Assembly: GCA_036498205.1 (NCBI GenBank)
Contig: DASXIC010000003.1
Span: 1 to 13,288 of the forward strand
Source: AV69 sp036498205
GTDB taxonomy: Bacteria > Verrucomicrobiota > Verrucomicrobiia > Chthoniobacterales > UBA10450
DNA length: 13,288 bases
Reading direction: 5' to 3'
The translations under genes and the position numbers were made by a program. This document shows, in pieces, positions 6,810 to 13,288 of the stretch (its first letter is position 1; every line of letters begins with the position of its first letter). The notes beneath the pieces are model-generated. The model saw nothing but the letters and a program-made list of their open reading frames with translations. It made no database searches and was not told the DNA's origin.

Positions 6810-7259
6810 GTGACGCGCGTGCCCATCAATAAAGCGGAAATTCGCACCCTGATCCCGCATTCCGGTCTTATGTGCCTGCTGGATACGGTAATCGACTGGG
6901 ACGACGATTCCATCGTGTGCGGCAGTGAGACCCATCGTGACCCTTACAACCCATTGCGGCGAGACGGACGGCTTTCCGCATTGCACGCTCTCGAATATGG
7001 TGCCCAGGCCGCAGCCGTGCACGGCGGATTGCGAGCGCGCTCGGCCGGCGCGGCCGCGCCGCCCTGCTACCTGGCCGCGCTACGAGATGCCCATTTGCAC
7101 GTGGCGCGGCTCGATGACGTGGCTGCGCCACTCAAGGTCCGGGCACGACGCTTGTTCGGAGATTCTGGAAACACCGTTTACGAATGCAGCGTTTCGGCCG
7201 CCAATGTTCCATTGGCCGAGGGACGTGTTACTATAATGATGCGGCCCCAGCCACACTAA
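6810..7259 (+). CDS. Hotdog dehydratase partner, ApeP-like
   Basis: This 149-residue hotdog-fold protein resembles ApeP, the second dehydratase subunit of aryl polyene systems (predicted 3-hydroxylacyl-ACP dehydratase family). Visible marks are LIPHSGLMCLLD (14-25), CGSETHRDPYNPLRRDGRL (37-55) and LEYGAQAAAVHGG (61-73), with His17, His43 and Glu62 as likely functional residues. Together with the ApeI-like protein at 4258 it probably forms a heteromeric dehydratase. The start is a GTG at 6810 without a clear ribosome site; another GTG at 6819 would remove three residues. It is 69 bases after the acyltransferase, the largest gap in the operon. The part encoding residues 74-90 is very GC-rich and gives an Ala/Arg/Pro-rich loop. 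It is the last plus-strand gene of the group and converges on fabG, with 49 bases between the stops. Confidence 0.8.
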   Translation: MTRVPINKAEIRTLIPHSGLMCLLDTVIDWDDDSIVCGSETHRDPYNPLRRDGRLSALHALEYGAQAAAVHGGLRARSAGAAAPPCYLAALRDAHLHVARLDDVAAPLKVRARRLFGDSGNTVYECSVSAANVPLAEGRVTIMMRPQPH

Positions 7260-7271
7260 ATCCGCCTGGTT

Positions 7272-7302
7272 GCGGGTGCCCCAATCATCACGCCGGCGCC
7301 GC
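7272..7302. terminator. Hairpin between the ApeP-like gene and fabG
   Basis: GCGGGTGCC at 7272-7280 can pair with GGCGCCGC at 7295-7302 over eight pairs, with one bulged G and one G-U pair and a 14-base loop. It is centred in the 49-base convergent gap, where a two-way terminator is expected. There is no T-run on either strand. Confidence 0.3.
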
Positions 7303-7308
7303 TCGGCC

Positions 7309-8061
7309 TTACATCACGATACCGCCATCAACGCACAAAACCTGCCCGGTAATGTAGCTCGCTTCTCCCGAGGCAAGGAAGGCCACCGCCGCGGCGATAT
7401 CTTCGCCAGTCGCGACGCGCTTCAATGGAATGCGATCCTGGATCGATTTCCGAACTTCCTCCGGCAAAACATTAGTCATGTCGGTCGCAACGTAACCGGG
7501 GGCAATCGCATTCACCGTGATGTTGCGACTGGCCAGTTCACGGGCCAACGATTTCGTCAAACCGAGTAGCCCGGCTTTGCTCGCGGCATAGTTGGTTTGT
7601 CCCGAATTGCCGATCAGTCCGATAACAGAGCTGATGTTAATAATTCGCCCACTGCGTTGTTTGATCATTGGCCGCTGCACTGCCTGAATAAAATTAAACG
7701 GGCCTTTCAGATTGGTGTCGAGCACCACGTCCCAGTCTTCCTGCGACATGCGCATGCTGAGGCTATCGCGGGTTACGCCCGCGTTGTTGATCAGAATGTC
7801 GATGCGGCCGAAGTCTCGCAGAATTCGTTCACCGACTTGATGAACCGCCGCGTGATCGACTACATCGACAGTGTAGGCTTTCGCCGCTCCAACACGTGAC
7901 GCATTGATTTCCTCAGCAATTTTTTGCGCATTTGCTTCCGTTCGGCTCACGCACGCTACGCGAGCACCCTCACTGGCAAACCGCATTGCAATTGCATGCC
8001 CAATCCCCCGCCCTGCTCCCGTAACGATCGCGACCTGATTTTCAAATCTCACGAGGGACAT
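7309..8061 (-). CDS. fabG: 3-oxoacyl-ACP reductase, FabG type
   Basis: This NADPH-dependent short-chain dehydrogenase reduces 3-oxoacyl-ACP to 3-hydroxyacyl-ACP. The 250-residue length is normal for FabG. The cofactor loop TGAGRGIG is at residues 14-21 and NNAG at 92-95. The catalytic tetrad is Asn117, Ser145 (NISSVIG), Tyr158 and Lys162 (YAASK). The PGYVATDMT block (188-196) and the C-terminal DGGIVM are as in FabG. The ATG at 8061 begins MSLVRFENQVAIVTG; a TTG at 8088 would add nine residues without benefit. It lies opposite and convergent to the polyene-like operon and could supply its ketoreductase (the ApeQ role). Alternatively it is the housekeeping FabG of fatty acid synthesis: no fabD, fabF or acpP adjoins it, which makes the housekeeping reading less obvious. 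The 115 bases upstream hold a TTGACA in its orientation but no matching -10 box. Confidence 0.92.
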   Translation of the reverse strand: MSLVRFENQVAIVTGAGRGIGHAIAMRFASEGARVACVSRTEANAQKIAEEINASRVGAAKAYTVDVVDHAAVHQVGERILRDFGRIDILINNAGVTRDSLSMRMSQEDWDVVLDTNLKGPFNFIQAVQRPMIKQRSGRIINISSVIGLIGNSGQTNYAASKAGLLGLTKSLARELASRNITVNAIAPGYVATDMTNVLPEEVRKSIQDRIPLKRVATGEDIAAAVAFLASGEASYITGQVLCVDGGIVM

Positions 8062-8176
8062 GCTGCGAGGCAGAAAGGCAGGTGTCAACGGGTCGGCGCG
8101 GACTTTCGGCCAGCAACGTCGGCGTCCTAATCGAATGCCGCGGCGTAAAATGCTGTCCTATGGTTCGAGGGCCGGA

Positions 8177-9310
8177 TCATAAATTCGTCCAGCATTCCCT
8201 GCGCGCGCTTCGTCCGATCCCCTCAAGAATGCGTTGTGTCTCGAGGCCATCGGAAAAATCAGGCCGAATCCGTTTGCGTGAAACTACAGCGTTCACGAAA
8301 TCCGCAATGGTGTGCACGAAACTGTGTTCGTAGCCAATGAGATGACCTGGCGGCCACCAATGGCCAACGTCGGGATGCGAAGCTTCCGTAACCAGAATGT
8401 CGTGGAACCCCTGGCGACCGATTGGATCTGCCACATTGAAGAACTGCAGGCGATTCATTCGTTCCAGATCAAAAGCCAGCGAACCGGCGCTACCGTTGAT
8501 CTCAAAGGTCAGGTGATTCTTTCGGCCGCGGGCAAACCGCGTCGCTTCCAAACTCAACATCGCATCTCGCCGAAATTTTCCGACGACACTTACGGCATCA
8601 TCAACATCGACTTTCCGAGATCGGCCTCGACCTTTTTCGGGACGACGTCGTTTGACAAACGTTTCCCGGACTGCGCAAACGCCGTCGATTTCGCCGACGA
8701 GATATCTCGCCAAATCGATTAAGTGTGCGCCGATGTCCCCCATTGCCCCCGAACCTGCTGAGGCAGATTGCAGCCGCCAGACCAGCGGAAATTTTTCATC
8801 CGCAATCCAATCTTGCGCGTAACGGCCGCGAAAATGATAAATACGCTGACCCAGCTCGCCGGCGTCGATTATTTGTTTTGCCAACGCGACAGCCGGGACC
8901 CGGCGGTAGTTATAGCAGACCATGTTAATGACGCGGGCGCGCTTGACAGCGTTGACCATCTTTTGCGCTTCATGGCGGTCGCGCCCGAGCGGTTTTTCAC
9001 AGAGAACAGCTTTGCCGTTGCGCGCGGCCGCAATCGCGATCTCCGCGTGAGAATCGTTCGGCGTGCAGATGTCCACAACGTCTATGGCCGGGTCTGCTAC
9101 GAGTGCCCGCCAATCCGTGCTCGCCCTCGCCCAGCCAAATTTGTGCGCGGCTCTCCTTGTTGACACGCGATTCCGGCCGCAAATCGCTGTCATTCGAACA
9201 TCCGCAGCCAAACTAAAGAAACGCGGCGCCTGCCGCCAGGCATTCGAATGCGCTTTTCCCATAAAGCCGGTTCCGATGAGTGCGACCGAAAGTGTGCGGC
9301 GTTTCGGCAT
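8177..9310 (-). CDS. Gfo/Idh/MocA family NAD(P)-dependent oxidoreductase
   Basis: This 377-residue oxidoreductase belongs to the family that oxidises or reduces sugars, inositols and related polyols. The N-terminal Rossmann domain opens with LSVALIGTGFMGKAH (7-21). Residues VVDICTPNDSHAEIA (78-92) and the hallmark CEKPLGRD (104-111), with Lys106, follow. The catalytic part of the C-terminal domain has GDIGAHLIDLARYL (191-204) with Asp192 and His196. The WWPPGHLIGYEHSF stretch at 318-331 is typical of the subgroup whose closest relatives act on sugars or inositols; no substrate can be named. I chose the ATG at 9310, while an in-frame TTG at 9319 would add three residues. It starts 15 bases after the holB stop, so it may be co-transcribed with tmk and holB. 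That pairing looks accidental rather than functional. No signal peptide is seen. Confidence 0.9.
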   Translation of the reverse strand: MPKRRTLSVALIGTGFMGKAHSNAWRQAPRFFSLAADVRMTAICGRNRVSTRRAAHKFGWARASTDWRALVADPAIDVVDICTPNDSHAEIAIAAARNGKAVLCEKPLGRDRHEAQKMVNAVKRARVINMVCYNYRRVPAVALAKQIIDAGELGQRIYHFRGRYAQDWIADEKFPLVWRLQSASAGSGAMGDIGAHLIDLARYLVGEIDGVCAVRETFVKRRRPEKGRGRSRKVDVDDAVSVVGKFRRDAMLSLEATRFARGRKNHLTFEINGSAGSLAFDLERMNRLQFFNVADPIGRQGFHDILVTEASHPDVGHWWPPGHLIGYEHSFVHTIADFVNAVVSRKRIRPDFSDGLETQRILEGIGRSARRECWTNL

Positions 9311-9325
9311 GAGGGACAAAGCGGA

Positions 9326-10294
9326 TTATCCGAAGACGTGCAGGCACGCTACTTCCAGAACGAGTGCTTCCTGGGCCGTAGTATTGAGCTGGTCGCGCAT
9401 TTCTTCGAGCCGACGTATCCGCTTCAAGACTTCCGCCGCGCTCATTCCGCCGGCGACTTTACCGGTCGCTTTCTCGCACTTGGTTAAGTGGCGATTGGCC
9501 GCACCTACTTTCGCTCGCAAAACATCTGCCCACCAGAGAAACAGGCTCTCGATCAGGCGGCTCCTCTTCTCGCGGTATATGCTTTCGGTTAGTGCTTTGT
9601 AATAATCTTCGCGTTCGGCCAGCCATGCTCCGTCCGTAGTATTGCGGTAACGCGCCTCCTCGCTTTTCAATGCTGCGGCATGTTCGTCTTTAATCTGCTC
9701 GCGAATTGACCCCAGCAATCGCTGAATCCCTTGCGAAACACGATAGGCGGCTTCGATGCCGCTTCGCTCTTCATCTGCGGCTGCACAAAGTATGCGCAGC
9801 AATTCCACTTCTTCCGCAGACTGCTCAAGTTCAGATGGACTTTGCAGCGGCAGACTCAAACACCGCGACACAATTGTTTCCGGCAGCGCTTCGGGCAGCG
9901 TTGTCAGCAGGAGAAGCAGCGAATTCTCCGGCGGCTCCTCCAGGGTTTTTAGAAATGCGTTGGCGGCCTGCGATTGCATCCGGTCAGCGTCACGAATGAT
10001 TCCAATCTTTTTGCGATGGTCCGACGCTCTCAACTGCAATGCGCGTTCCAGACTGCGGATTTGGTCTACCACAATACGGCGTGAACGCGATGCCGGTTCG
10101 GTCAGAAAAACATCCGGAGCCTGTGCCTTAAAAACTTGTTCCGGCGTTGTGTTATTCAACTTCGCCGCCAATCGTGCCGCTACTGTCGATTTTCCACTGC
10201 CGGCCGGTCCCGAGATCAGATAGGCATGGGCGAGCCGATTCTGCTTATGTGCCCGCTGCAAATATTGCAGGGCCCGCTCGGGAGAAAATGCCAT
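9326..10294 (-). CDS. holB: DNA polymerase III subunit delta prime
   Basis: Delta prime is the stator subunit of the clamp loader, which opens and loads the sliding clamp during replication. The 322-residue protein has the AAA+ order of the family: AHAYLISGPAGSGKST (22-37, Walker A), IGIIRDADRMQSQAANAFLKTLEEPPE (97-123 region), sensor-1 stretch LLLLLTTLP (126-134) and the SRC arginine segment (143-145). The P-loop is intact. The four-cysteine zinc module that normally follows Walker A in delta prime and tau/gamma is missing: residues 45-62 contain no cysteine. The helical C-terminal half is weakly conserved, as usual. The ATG abuts the TAA of tmk without a gap, so the two are co-translated, a gene order common in bacteria. 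DnaX is excluded by the length and the tmk context. Confidence 0.88.
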   Translation of the reverse strand: MAFSPERALQYLQRAHKQNRLAHAYLISGPAGSGKSTVAARLAAKLNNTTPEQVFKAQAPDVFLTEPASRSRRIVVDQIRSLERALQLRASDHRKKIGIIRDADRMQSQAANAFLKTLEEPPENSLLLLLTTLPEALPETIVSRCLSLPLQSPSELEQSAEEVELLRILCAAADEERSGIEAAYRVSQGIQRLLGSIREQIKDEHAAALKSEEARYRNTTDGAWLAEREDYYKALTESIYREKRSRLIESLFLWWADVLRAKVGAANRHLTKCEKATGKVAGGMSAAEVLKRIRRLEEMRDQLNTTAQEALVLEVACLHVFG

Positions 10295-10948
10295 TTAAAT
10301 TACGGAGCGCGGAGTTCGAAGTGCCGGGGGCATGGGAAAGCGTTGCGTCAACGTTCGCCGAATTTCGGCGGCAATTTCATCAACATCACGCGCGCCGTCG
10401 ACCAATATCACACGTTCGGTCTCGCGCTGCGCCAATTCGCGATAGGCGACGCGCACGCGTTCGTAAAACTCCGGCGATTGTTCCTCCATCCGATCCCGAA
10501 CGTTTCGGTTTCTGAGGCGTGCTTGTGCCGTCGACGGATCGATATCGAGCACGAATGTAATATCAGGGATACAATCTCCGACGGCGAATTGATTCAGCCG
10601 CTCCACCAGCACGCGATCGAGATTACGAGCCACACCCTGATAAACCGTGGTCGAATCAAAGAACCGGTCGCAGATTACCCATTCACCTCGTTCCAAAGCG
10701 ACGCCGATCTTTTCGCGAACCAATTGGCTGCGACTCGCCTCAAAAAGCAGTAACTCGGTCTCGGGCGTCATCGCCCGGTTCTGTTCGGAATACTGCAATA
10801 GATCGCGAATCGCTTCGCCTATCGCCGTCCCGCCAGGTTCCCGGAAAATCGCCACGGCTTGCCCAAGCTCTTGCAAATGAGCAGCAAGGAGCCTTGCCTG
10901 CGTCGATTTTCCGCAGCCTTCGCAGCCCTCAAACGTCACAAACGGCAT
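10295..10948 (-). CDS. tmk: Thymidylate kinase
   Basis: The enzyme phosphorylates dTMP to dTDP with ATP, the last dedicated step toward dTTP. The 217 residues start MPFVTFEGCEGCGKST, with the P-loop at 8-16. FREPGGT (35-41) binds dTMP, and CDRFFDSTTVYQG (93-105) carries the family Asp-Arg pair. LDIDPSTAQARLRNRN (134-149) and the lid RDRMEEQSPEFYERVR (151-166) follow. I chose the ATG at 10948: an AAGG lies about ten bases upstream and it gives the normal family length. In-frame codons extend to 11107, but the extra N-terminal part is unlike any thymidylate kinase and overlaps the divergent gene. The short basic C-terminal tail after residue 200 is not conserved in the family. It leads directly into holB, as in many bacteria. 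Confidence 0.94.
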   Translation of the reverse strand: MPFVTFEGCEGCGKSTQARLLAAHLQELGQAVAIFREPGGTAIGEAIRDLLQYSEQNRAMTPETELLLFEASRSQLVREKIGVALERGEWVICDRFFDSTTVYQGVARNLDRVLVERLNQFAVGDCIPDITFVLDIDPSTAQARLRNRNVRDRMEEQSPEFYERVRVAYRELAQRETERVILVDGARDVDEIAAEIRRTLTQRFPMPPALRTPRSVI

Positions 10949-11036
10949 GGCGACGACCTTGCGGCAAAGCGACCGGCTTGTCGAACGCGGCATTTTCACC
11001 TTGTTCCGGCAGTGCGTGAAGCAGAAAATTCGAGTT

Positions 11037-11849
11037 ATGACCGATGCGGTGACCGCGGATTTTTTGCCGATTTTAGCGGCAGCGGAATCGCCGACGCGTT
11101 CCTTCATTGTTTCGATTCACGATATTGCCCCGATCACGCGTGCGGCAACCGAGAAGGCCCTGGCCGACGTCCGGGCGGCGGGCGTTCGCGTGACCTCGCT
11201 GCTGGTGGTCCCAAACTATCATCATCGCGGTAGATCGGTTGACGACGCAACTTTTGTGTCCTGGCTACGCGAGCTTGAAGGAGATGGTCACGAAGTCGTT
11301 CTCCACGGGTATTTTCACGAGCGCCCTCGCAAAGATGGAGAACGAATCCATGAGAAGTTTCTCACCCGCGTTTACACACAGGATGAGGGCGAATTTTTCG
11401 ATTTGGACTACGACGAGGCCCTCGCTCGAATTGTCCGTGGCCGCGATGAAATGCGTAACGCGCGCTTATCCCCCGTTGGTTTTGTCGCACCGGCCTGGTT
11501 GCTGAACACCGAAGGGGAACGTGCGGCGCGTGACGCCGAAATGCAGTACACCACGCGCATTGCGAGCGTGCTCGACCTTCTCACAGGCGAACGCGAGGCG
11601 ACTCGATCTCTTGTTTATAGCACGCGAACAGCTTGGCGGCGCGCGGCCAGCCTTGCCTGGAATGCGGCCTTGGCGCGGCGGCTCGAAATCGCGCAGCTGG
11701 TGCGCATGAGCATTCATCCCCAGGATGTTGCCTCGCGCAAAATTTGGGAGCACATCATCAGCCTTGTTCGACGATTTTCCGGCACACGTAAGGCTACCAC
11801 CTATCGCGATTGGATTGGGGAGCAGCGGACGAAGGAAGCAAGGCCATGA
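11037..11849 (+). CDS. DUF2334 polysaccharide-deacetylase-like protein
   Basis: This 270-residue protein has the carbohydrate-deacetylase (NodB-like) barrel as found in DUF2334. The metal-site blocks are FIVSIHDIAP (23-32; His28, Asp29), HEVVLHGYFHERP (85-97; His90, His94), VGFVAPAWLLN (147-157) and RMSIHPQD (223-230; His227). It probably removes an N-acetyl group from a sugar. There is no signal peptide, so it likely acts in the cytoplasm on a lipid-linked or small glycoside. I chose the ATG at 11037, since in-frame codons reach back to 10947 but overlap the tmk start. Neither choice has a clear ribosome site. Its TGA overlaps the ATG of the PHP-glycosyltransferase gene (ATGA), which points to coupled translation and a shared pathway. 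The substrate is not known. Confidence 0.82.
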   Translation: MTDAVTADFLPILAAAESPTRSFIVSIHDIAPITRAATEKALADVRAAGVRVTSLLVVPNYHHRGRSVDDATFVSWLRELEGDGHEVVLHGYFHERPRKDGERIHEKFLTRVYTQDEGEFFDLDYDEALARIVRGRDEMRNARLSPVGFVAPAWLLNTEGERAARDAEMQYTTRIASVLDLLTGEREATRSLVYSTRTAWRRAASLAWNAALARRLEIAQLVRMSIHPQDVASRKIWEHIISLVRRFSGTRKATTYRDWIGEQRTKEARP

Positions 11850-13288
11850 GCCGATGCGATCTCCATATACATTCCAAGTTCAGTGCGCGTTCGGAAGAAT
11901 GGCTTTTCCGACGTTTTGATTTTCCGGACAGCTGCACCGATCCCGCGATCCTCTACGATCAATTGCGAGCGCAGGGAATGGATTTCGTTACCATCACGGA
12001 CCACGATTGCATTGACGGCTGCCTGGCGATCGCTGGAAAACCTCATACATTTATCAGCGAGCAAGTTACGACATATTTTCCGCACGATCCATGCAAAATT
12101 CATCTGCTCGTCTGGGGGATCACCCAGGCACAGCACGATGATATCTCGATTTTTCGTAGCAATATTTTTGAGCTCCAAAAATATTTACGCGCCAATGCCA
12201 TCGCACACGCTGTCGCTCATCCGCTTTACAGCGTGAATGGCAAGCTCACGGCTTCGCATTTGGAGCGGCTGATTCTCCTCTTTAAACACTTTGAGGGACT
12301 GAACGGATTGCGTGACGCCTTACTCAGCGATCTGGCGACAAAACTTTTGAGCGGGTTGACCGCCGCCAAAATCGCTGAGTTTGCCAATCGACATGATCTT
12401 ACGCCTACCCACCCCGAGCCCTGGAAAAAAATTCTGATCGGTGGATCGGACGACCATGGCGGCAAGTTTATGGCATCGGCTTACACGGAAACGCCAAAGG
12501 CGAAGACGCCGCAGGAATTTCTCGCCCATATCGTGGCCGGCCGTTGCAAGGCGAACGGAAGCGGAGGCTCGCCGCTGGTACTCTCTCACGGGTTTTACAA
12601 CACCTTGTCTTCTTTTATTCAGGATCGGTTCCACGAAAAGCTCGGCCCGAGTGGTGTACTGCTCGAGCAAATGTTTTCGCGTTTTATGGAAGGACGCGAC
12701 CCGACGCAATTCACCATCCGGGAAAAAGCGACATTCGTTGCGCAAGGGGTTCTCTCGGGAAAAATCTTTGAGCTGGCAAAACCGGCCAACGTTTCGCTCT
12801 GGAACGAGCTTTCCCGATATTTTGCGCGGCCAGACGTCAAAGCCAAAATCGCGCGTGAGGTCAATGTTGTAGCCGAACCGGAGCGGCGCGCGTTTTTGCT
12901 GGCGAATATCGCGTCGGAACAGCTCGCGTTTCGGTTCTTTCAAAAGTTCGTGCAACAGATCAGCGCCGGAAATTTGCTCGAAAGCATGCAGGCGTTGAGC
13001 GCGATTGCACCTCTAGCCGTCGTCCTCGCGCCTTACATCTATGCCTTCCATAGCCAGGCTCCCTCACGCAAATGGCTGCGGGAAATCTTTCAGGAACTGA
13101 CCGGTGAAATTCCGCCTGCGCTGCGCAACACAAAGCGGGCGTGGTTTACTGATACTCTTGAGGACGTGAATGGCGTCGCCACTACCATTCGAAAAATGAC
13201 AGCGGCGGCAAAGGCAGCCGGCGCGCAACTGACCGTTGTCACCTCGCGGGGCAGACTCCAGATCAAGGATATCCCCATCAAAAACTTC
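11846..13288 (+). CDS. PHP-domain glycosyltransferase fusion (partial, runs off the right edge)
   Basis: The frame stays open for 481 codons from the ATG at 11846 to the window edge without a stop. Residues 1 to about 235 form a PHP metal-dependent phosphoesterase domain: DLHIHS (5-10), TITDHD (49-54), a possible ligand Glu72, HAVAHPLYS (121-129) and GGSDDHGG (199-206). Residues 240-430 are mostly helical and match no domain I know. From 431 a GT4-type glycosyltransferase begins: AWFTDTLEDVNGVATTIRKM (432-451) then QLTVVTSR (461-468), the usual first beta-alpha-beta unit of this family. The rest lies beyond the window. The start codon overlaps the DUF2334 stop as ATGA. A glycosyltransferase paired with a deacetylase recalls routes that transfer GlcNAc and then deacetylate it, possibly on an inositol or lipid acceptor; the PHP part might act on a phosphorylated intermediate. 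All of this is inference. Confidence 0.85.
   Translation, partial: MSRCDLHIHSKFSARSEEWLFRRFDFPDSCTDPAILYDQLRAQGMDFVTITDHDCIDGCLAIAGKPHTFISEQVTTYFPHDPCKIHLLVWGITQAQHDDISIFRSNIFELQKYLRANAIAHAVAHPLYSVNGKLTASHLERLILLFKHFEGLNGLRDALLSDLATKLLSGLTAAKIAEFANRHDLTPTHPEPWKKILIGGSDDHGGKFMASAYTETPKAKTPQEFLAHIVAGRCKANGSGGSPLVLSHGFYNTLSSFIQDRFHEKLGPSGVLLEQMFSRFMEGRDPTQFTIREKATFVAQGVLSGKIFELAKPANVSLWNELSRYFARPDVKAKIAREVNVVAEPERRAFLLANIASEQLAFRFFQKFVQQISAGNLLESMQALSAIAPLAVVLAPYIYAFHSQAPSRKWLREIFQELTGEIPPALRNTKRAWFTDTLEDVNGVATTIRKMTAAAKAAGAQLTVVTSRGRLQIKDIPIKNF

Noticed and set aside
6429..7022. Minus-strand open frame of 197 codons across the acyltransferase-hotdog gap
   Set aside because: It overlaps two plus-strand genes with intact catalytic motifs. 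Its translation is arginine/glycine-rich without a fold signature.
8162..8170. GGTTCGAGG resembling a tRNA T-loop
   Set aside because: The flanking bases do not form a T-stem, and no anticodon or acceptor arm can be built around it.
8312..8722. Plus-strand open frame of 136 codons
   Set aside because: It is antisense to the Gfo/Idh oxidoreductase and has no start signal or known motif.
10136..10753. Long plus-strand open frame of 205 codons
   Set aside because: It lies antisense across the holB-tmk junction, where both minus-strand proteins have clear family motifs. Its own translation shows no recognisable domain.
10949..11107. N-terminal extension of thymidylate kinase by 53 residues
   Set aside because: The extension is unlike any thymidylate kinase and overlaps the divergent gene. 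The ATG at 10948 has an AAGG upstream and gives the normal N-terminus.

Overview
The window reads as chromosomal DNA from a Gram-negative bacterium of middling GC content, with densely packed genes on both strands. No sequence here names the organism. My best guess is Verrucomicrobiota, because of the PHP-glycosyltransferase fusion next to a DUF2334 deacetylase, the aryl-polyene-like genes and the few recognisable Shine-Dalgarno sites; this is inference and only moderately secure. There are fourteen protein genes, the last cut by the window edge. I see no rRNA, tRNA, CRISPR array, insertion sequence or phage gene.

Left part (1-2967). Bases 1-151 hold no convincing gene. A minus-strand gene encodes an exported metallo-beta-lactamase-fold hydrolase. 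Divergent from it is a small zinc-ribbon membrane protein with a TTG start. Then come msrA (methionine sulfoxide reductase) and pgl (6-phosphogluconolactonase) on the minus strand, overlapping by one base.

Middle part (2968-8061). Five co-directional plus-strand genes form an apparent operon: a PAPS-type sulfotransferase, a short FabZ/FabA-like hotdog dehydratase (ApeI-like), a SAM methyltransferase, an LpxL-like acyltransferase (ApeK-like) and a second hotdog protein (ApeP-like). A FabG-type ketoreductase lies convergent on the minus strand. Two separate hotdog halves, a ketoreductase and an LPLAT acyltransferase together are typical of aryl polyene or related type II polyketide lipid clusters. 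However, no ketosynthase, chain-length factor, acyl carrier protein or aryl-activating ligase is present here. A sulfotransferase heads the operon, which I do not recall from standard clusters. This is the most interesting part of the window.

Right part (8177-13288). A Gfo/Idh/MocA oxidoreductase, holB (DNA polymerase III delta prime) and tmk (thymidylate kinase) run on the minus strand in transcription order tmk-holB-oxidoreductase, tmk and holB being directly abutted. Divergent from tmk are a DUF2334 polysaccharide-deacetylase-like protein and, overlapping it by ATGA, a long protein with an N-terminal PHP domain, a helical middle and the start of a GT4 glycosyltransferase domain, running off the right edge. 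This pair probably makes and deacetylates a glycolipid or envelope glycan.

All gaps between genes are shorter than 160 bases. They hold a few weak hairpins but no strong intrinsic terminator.
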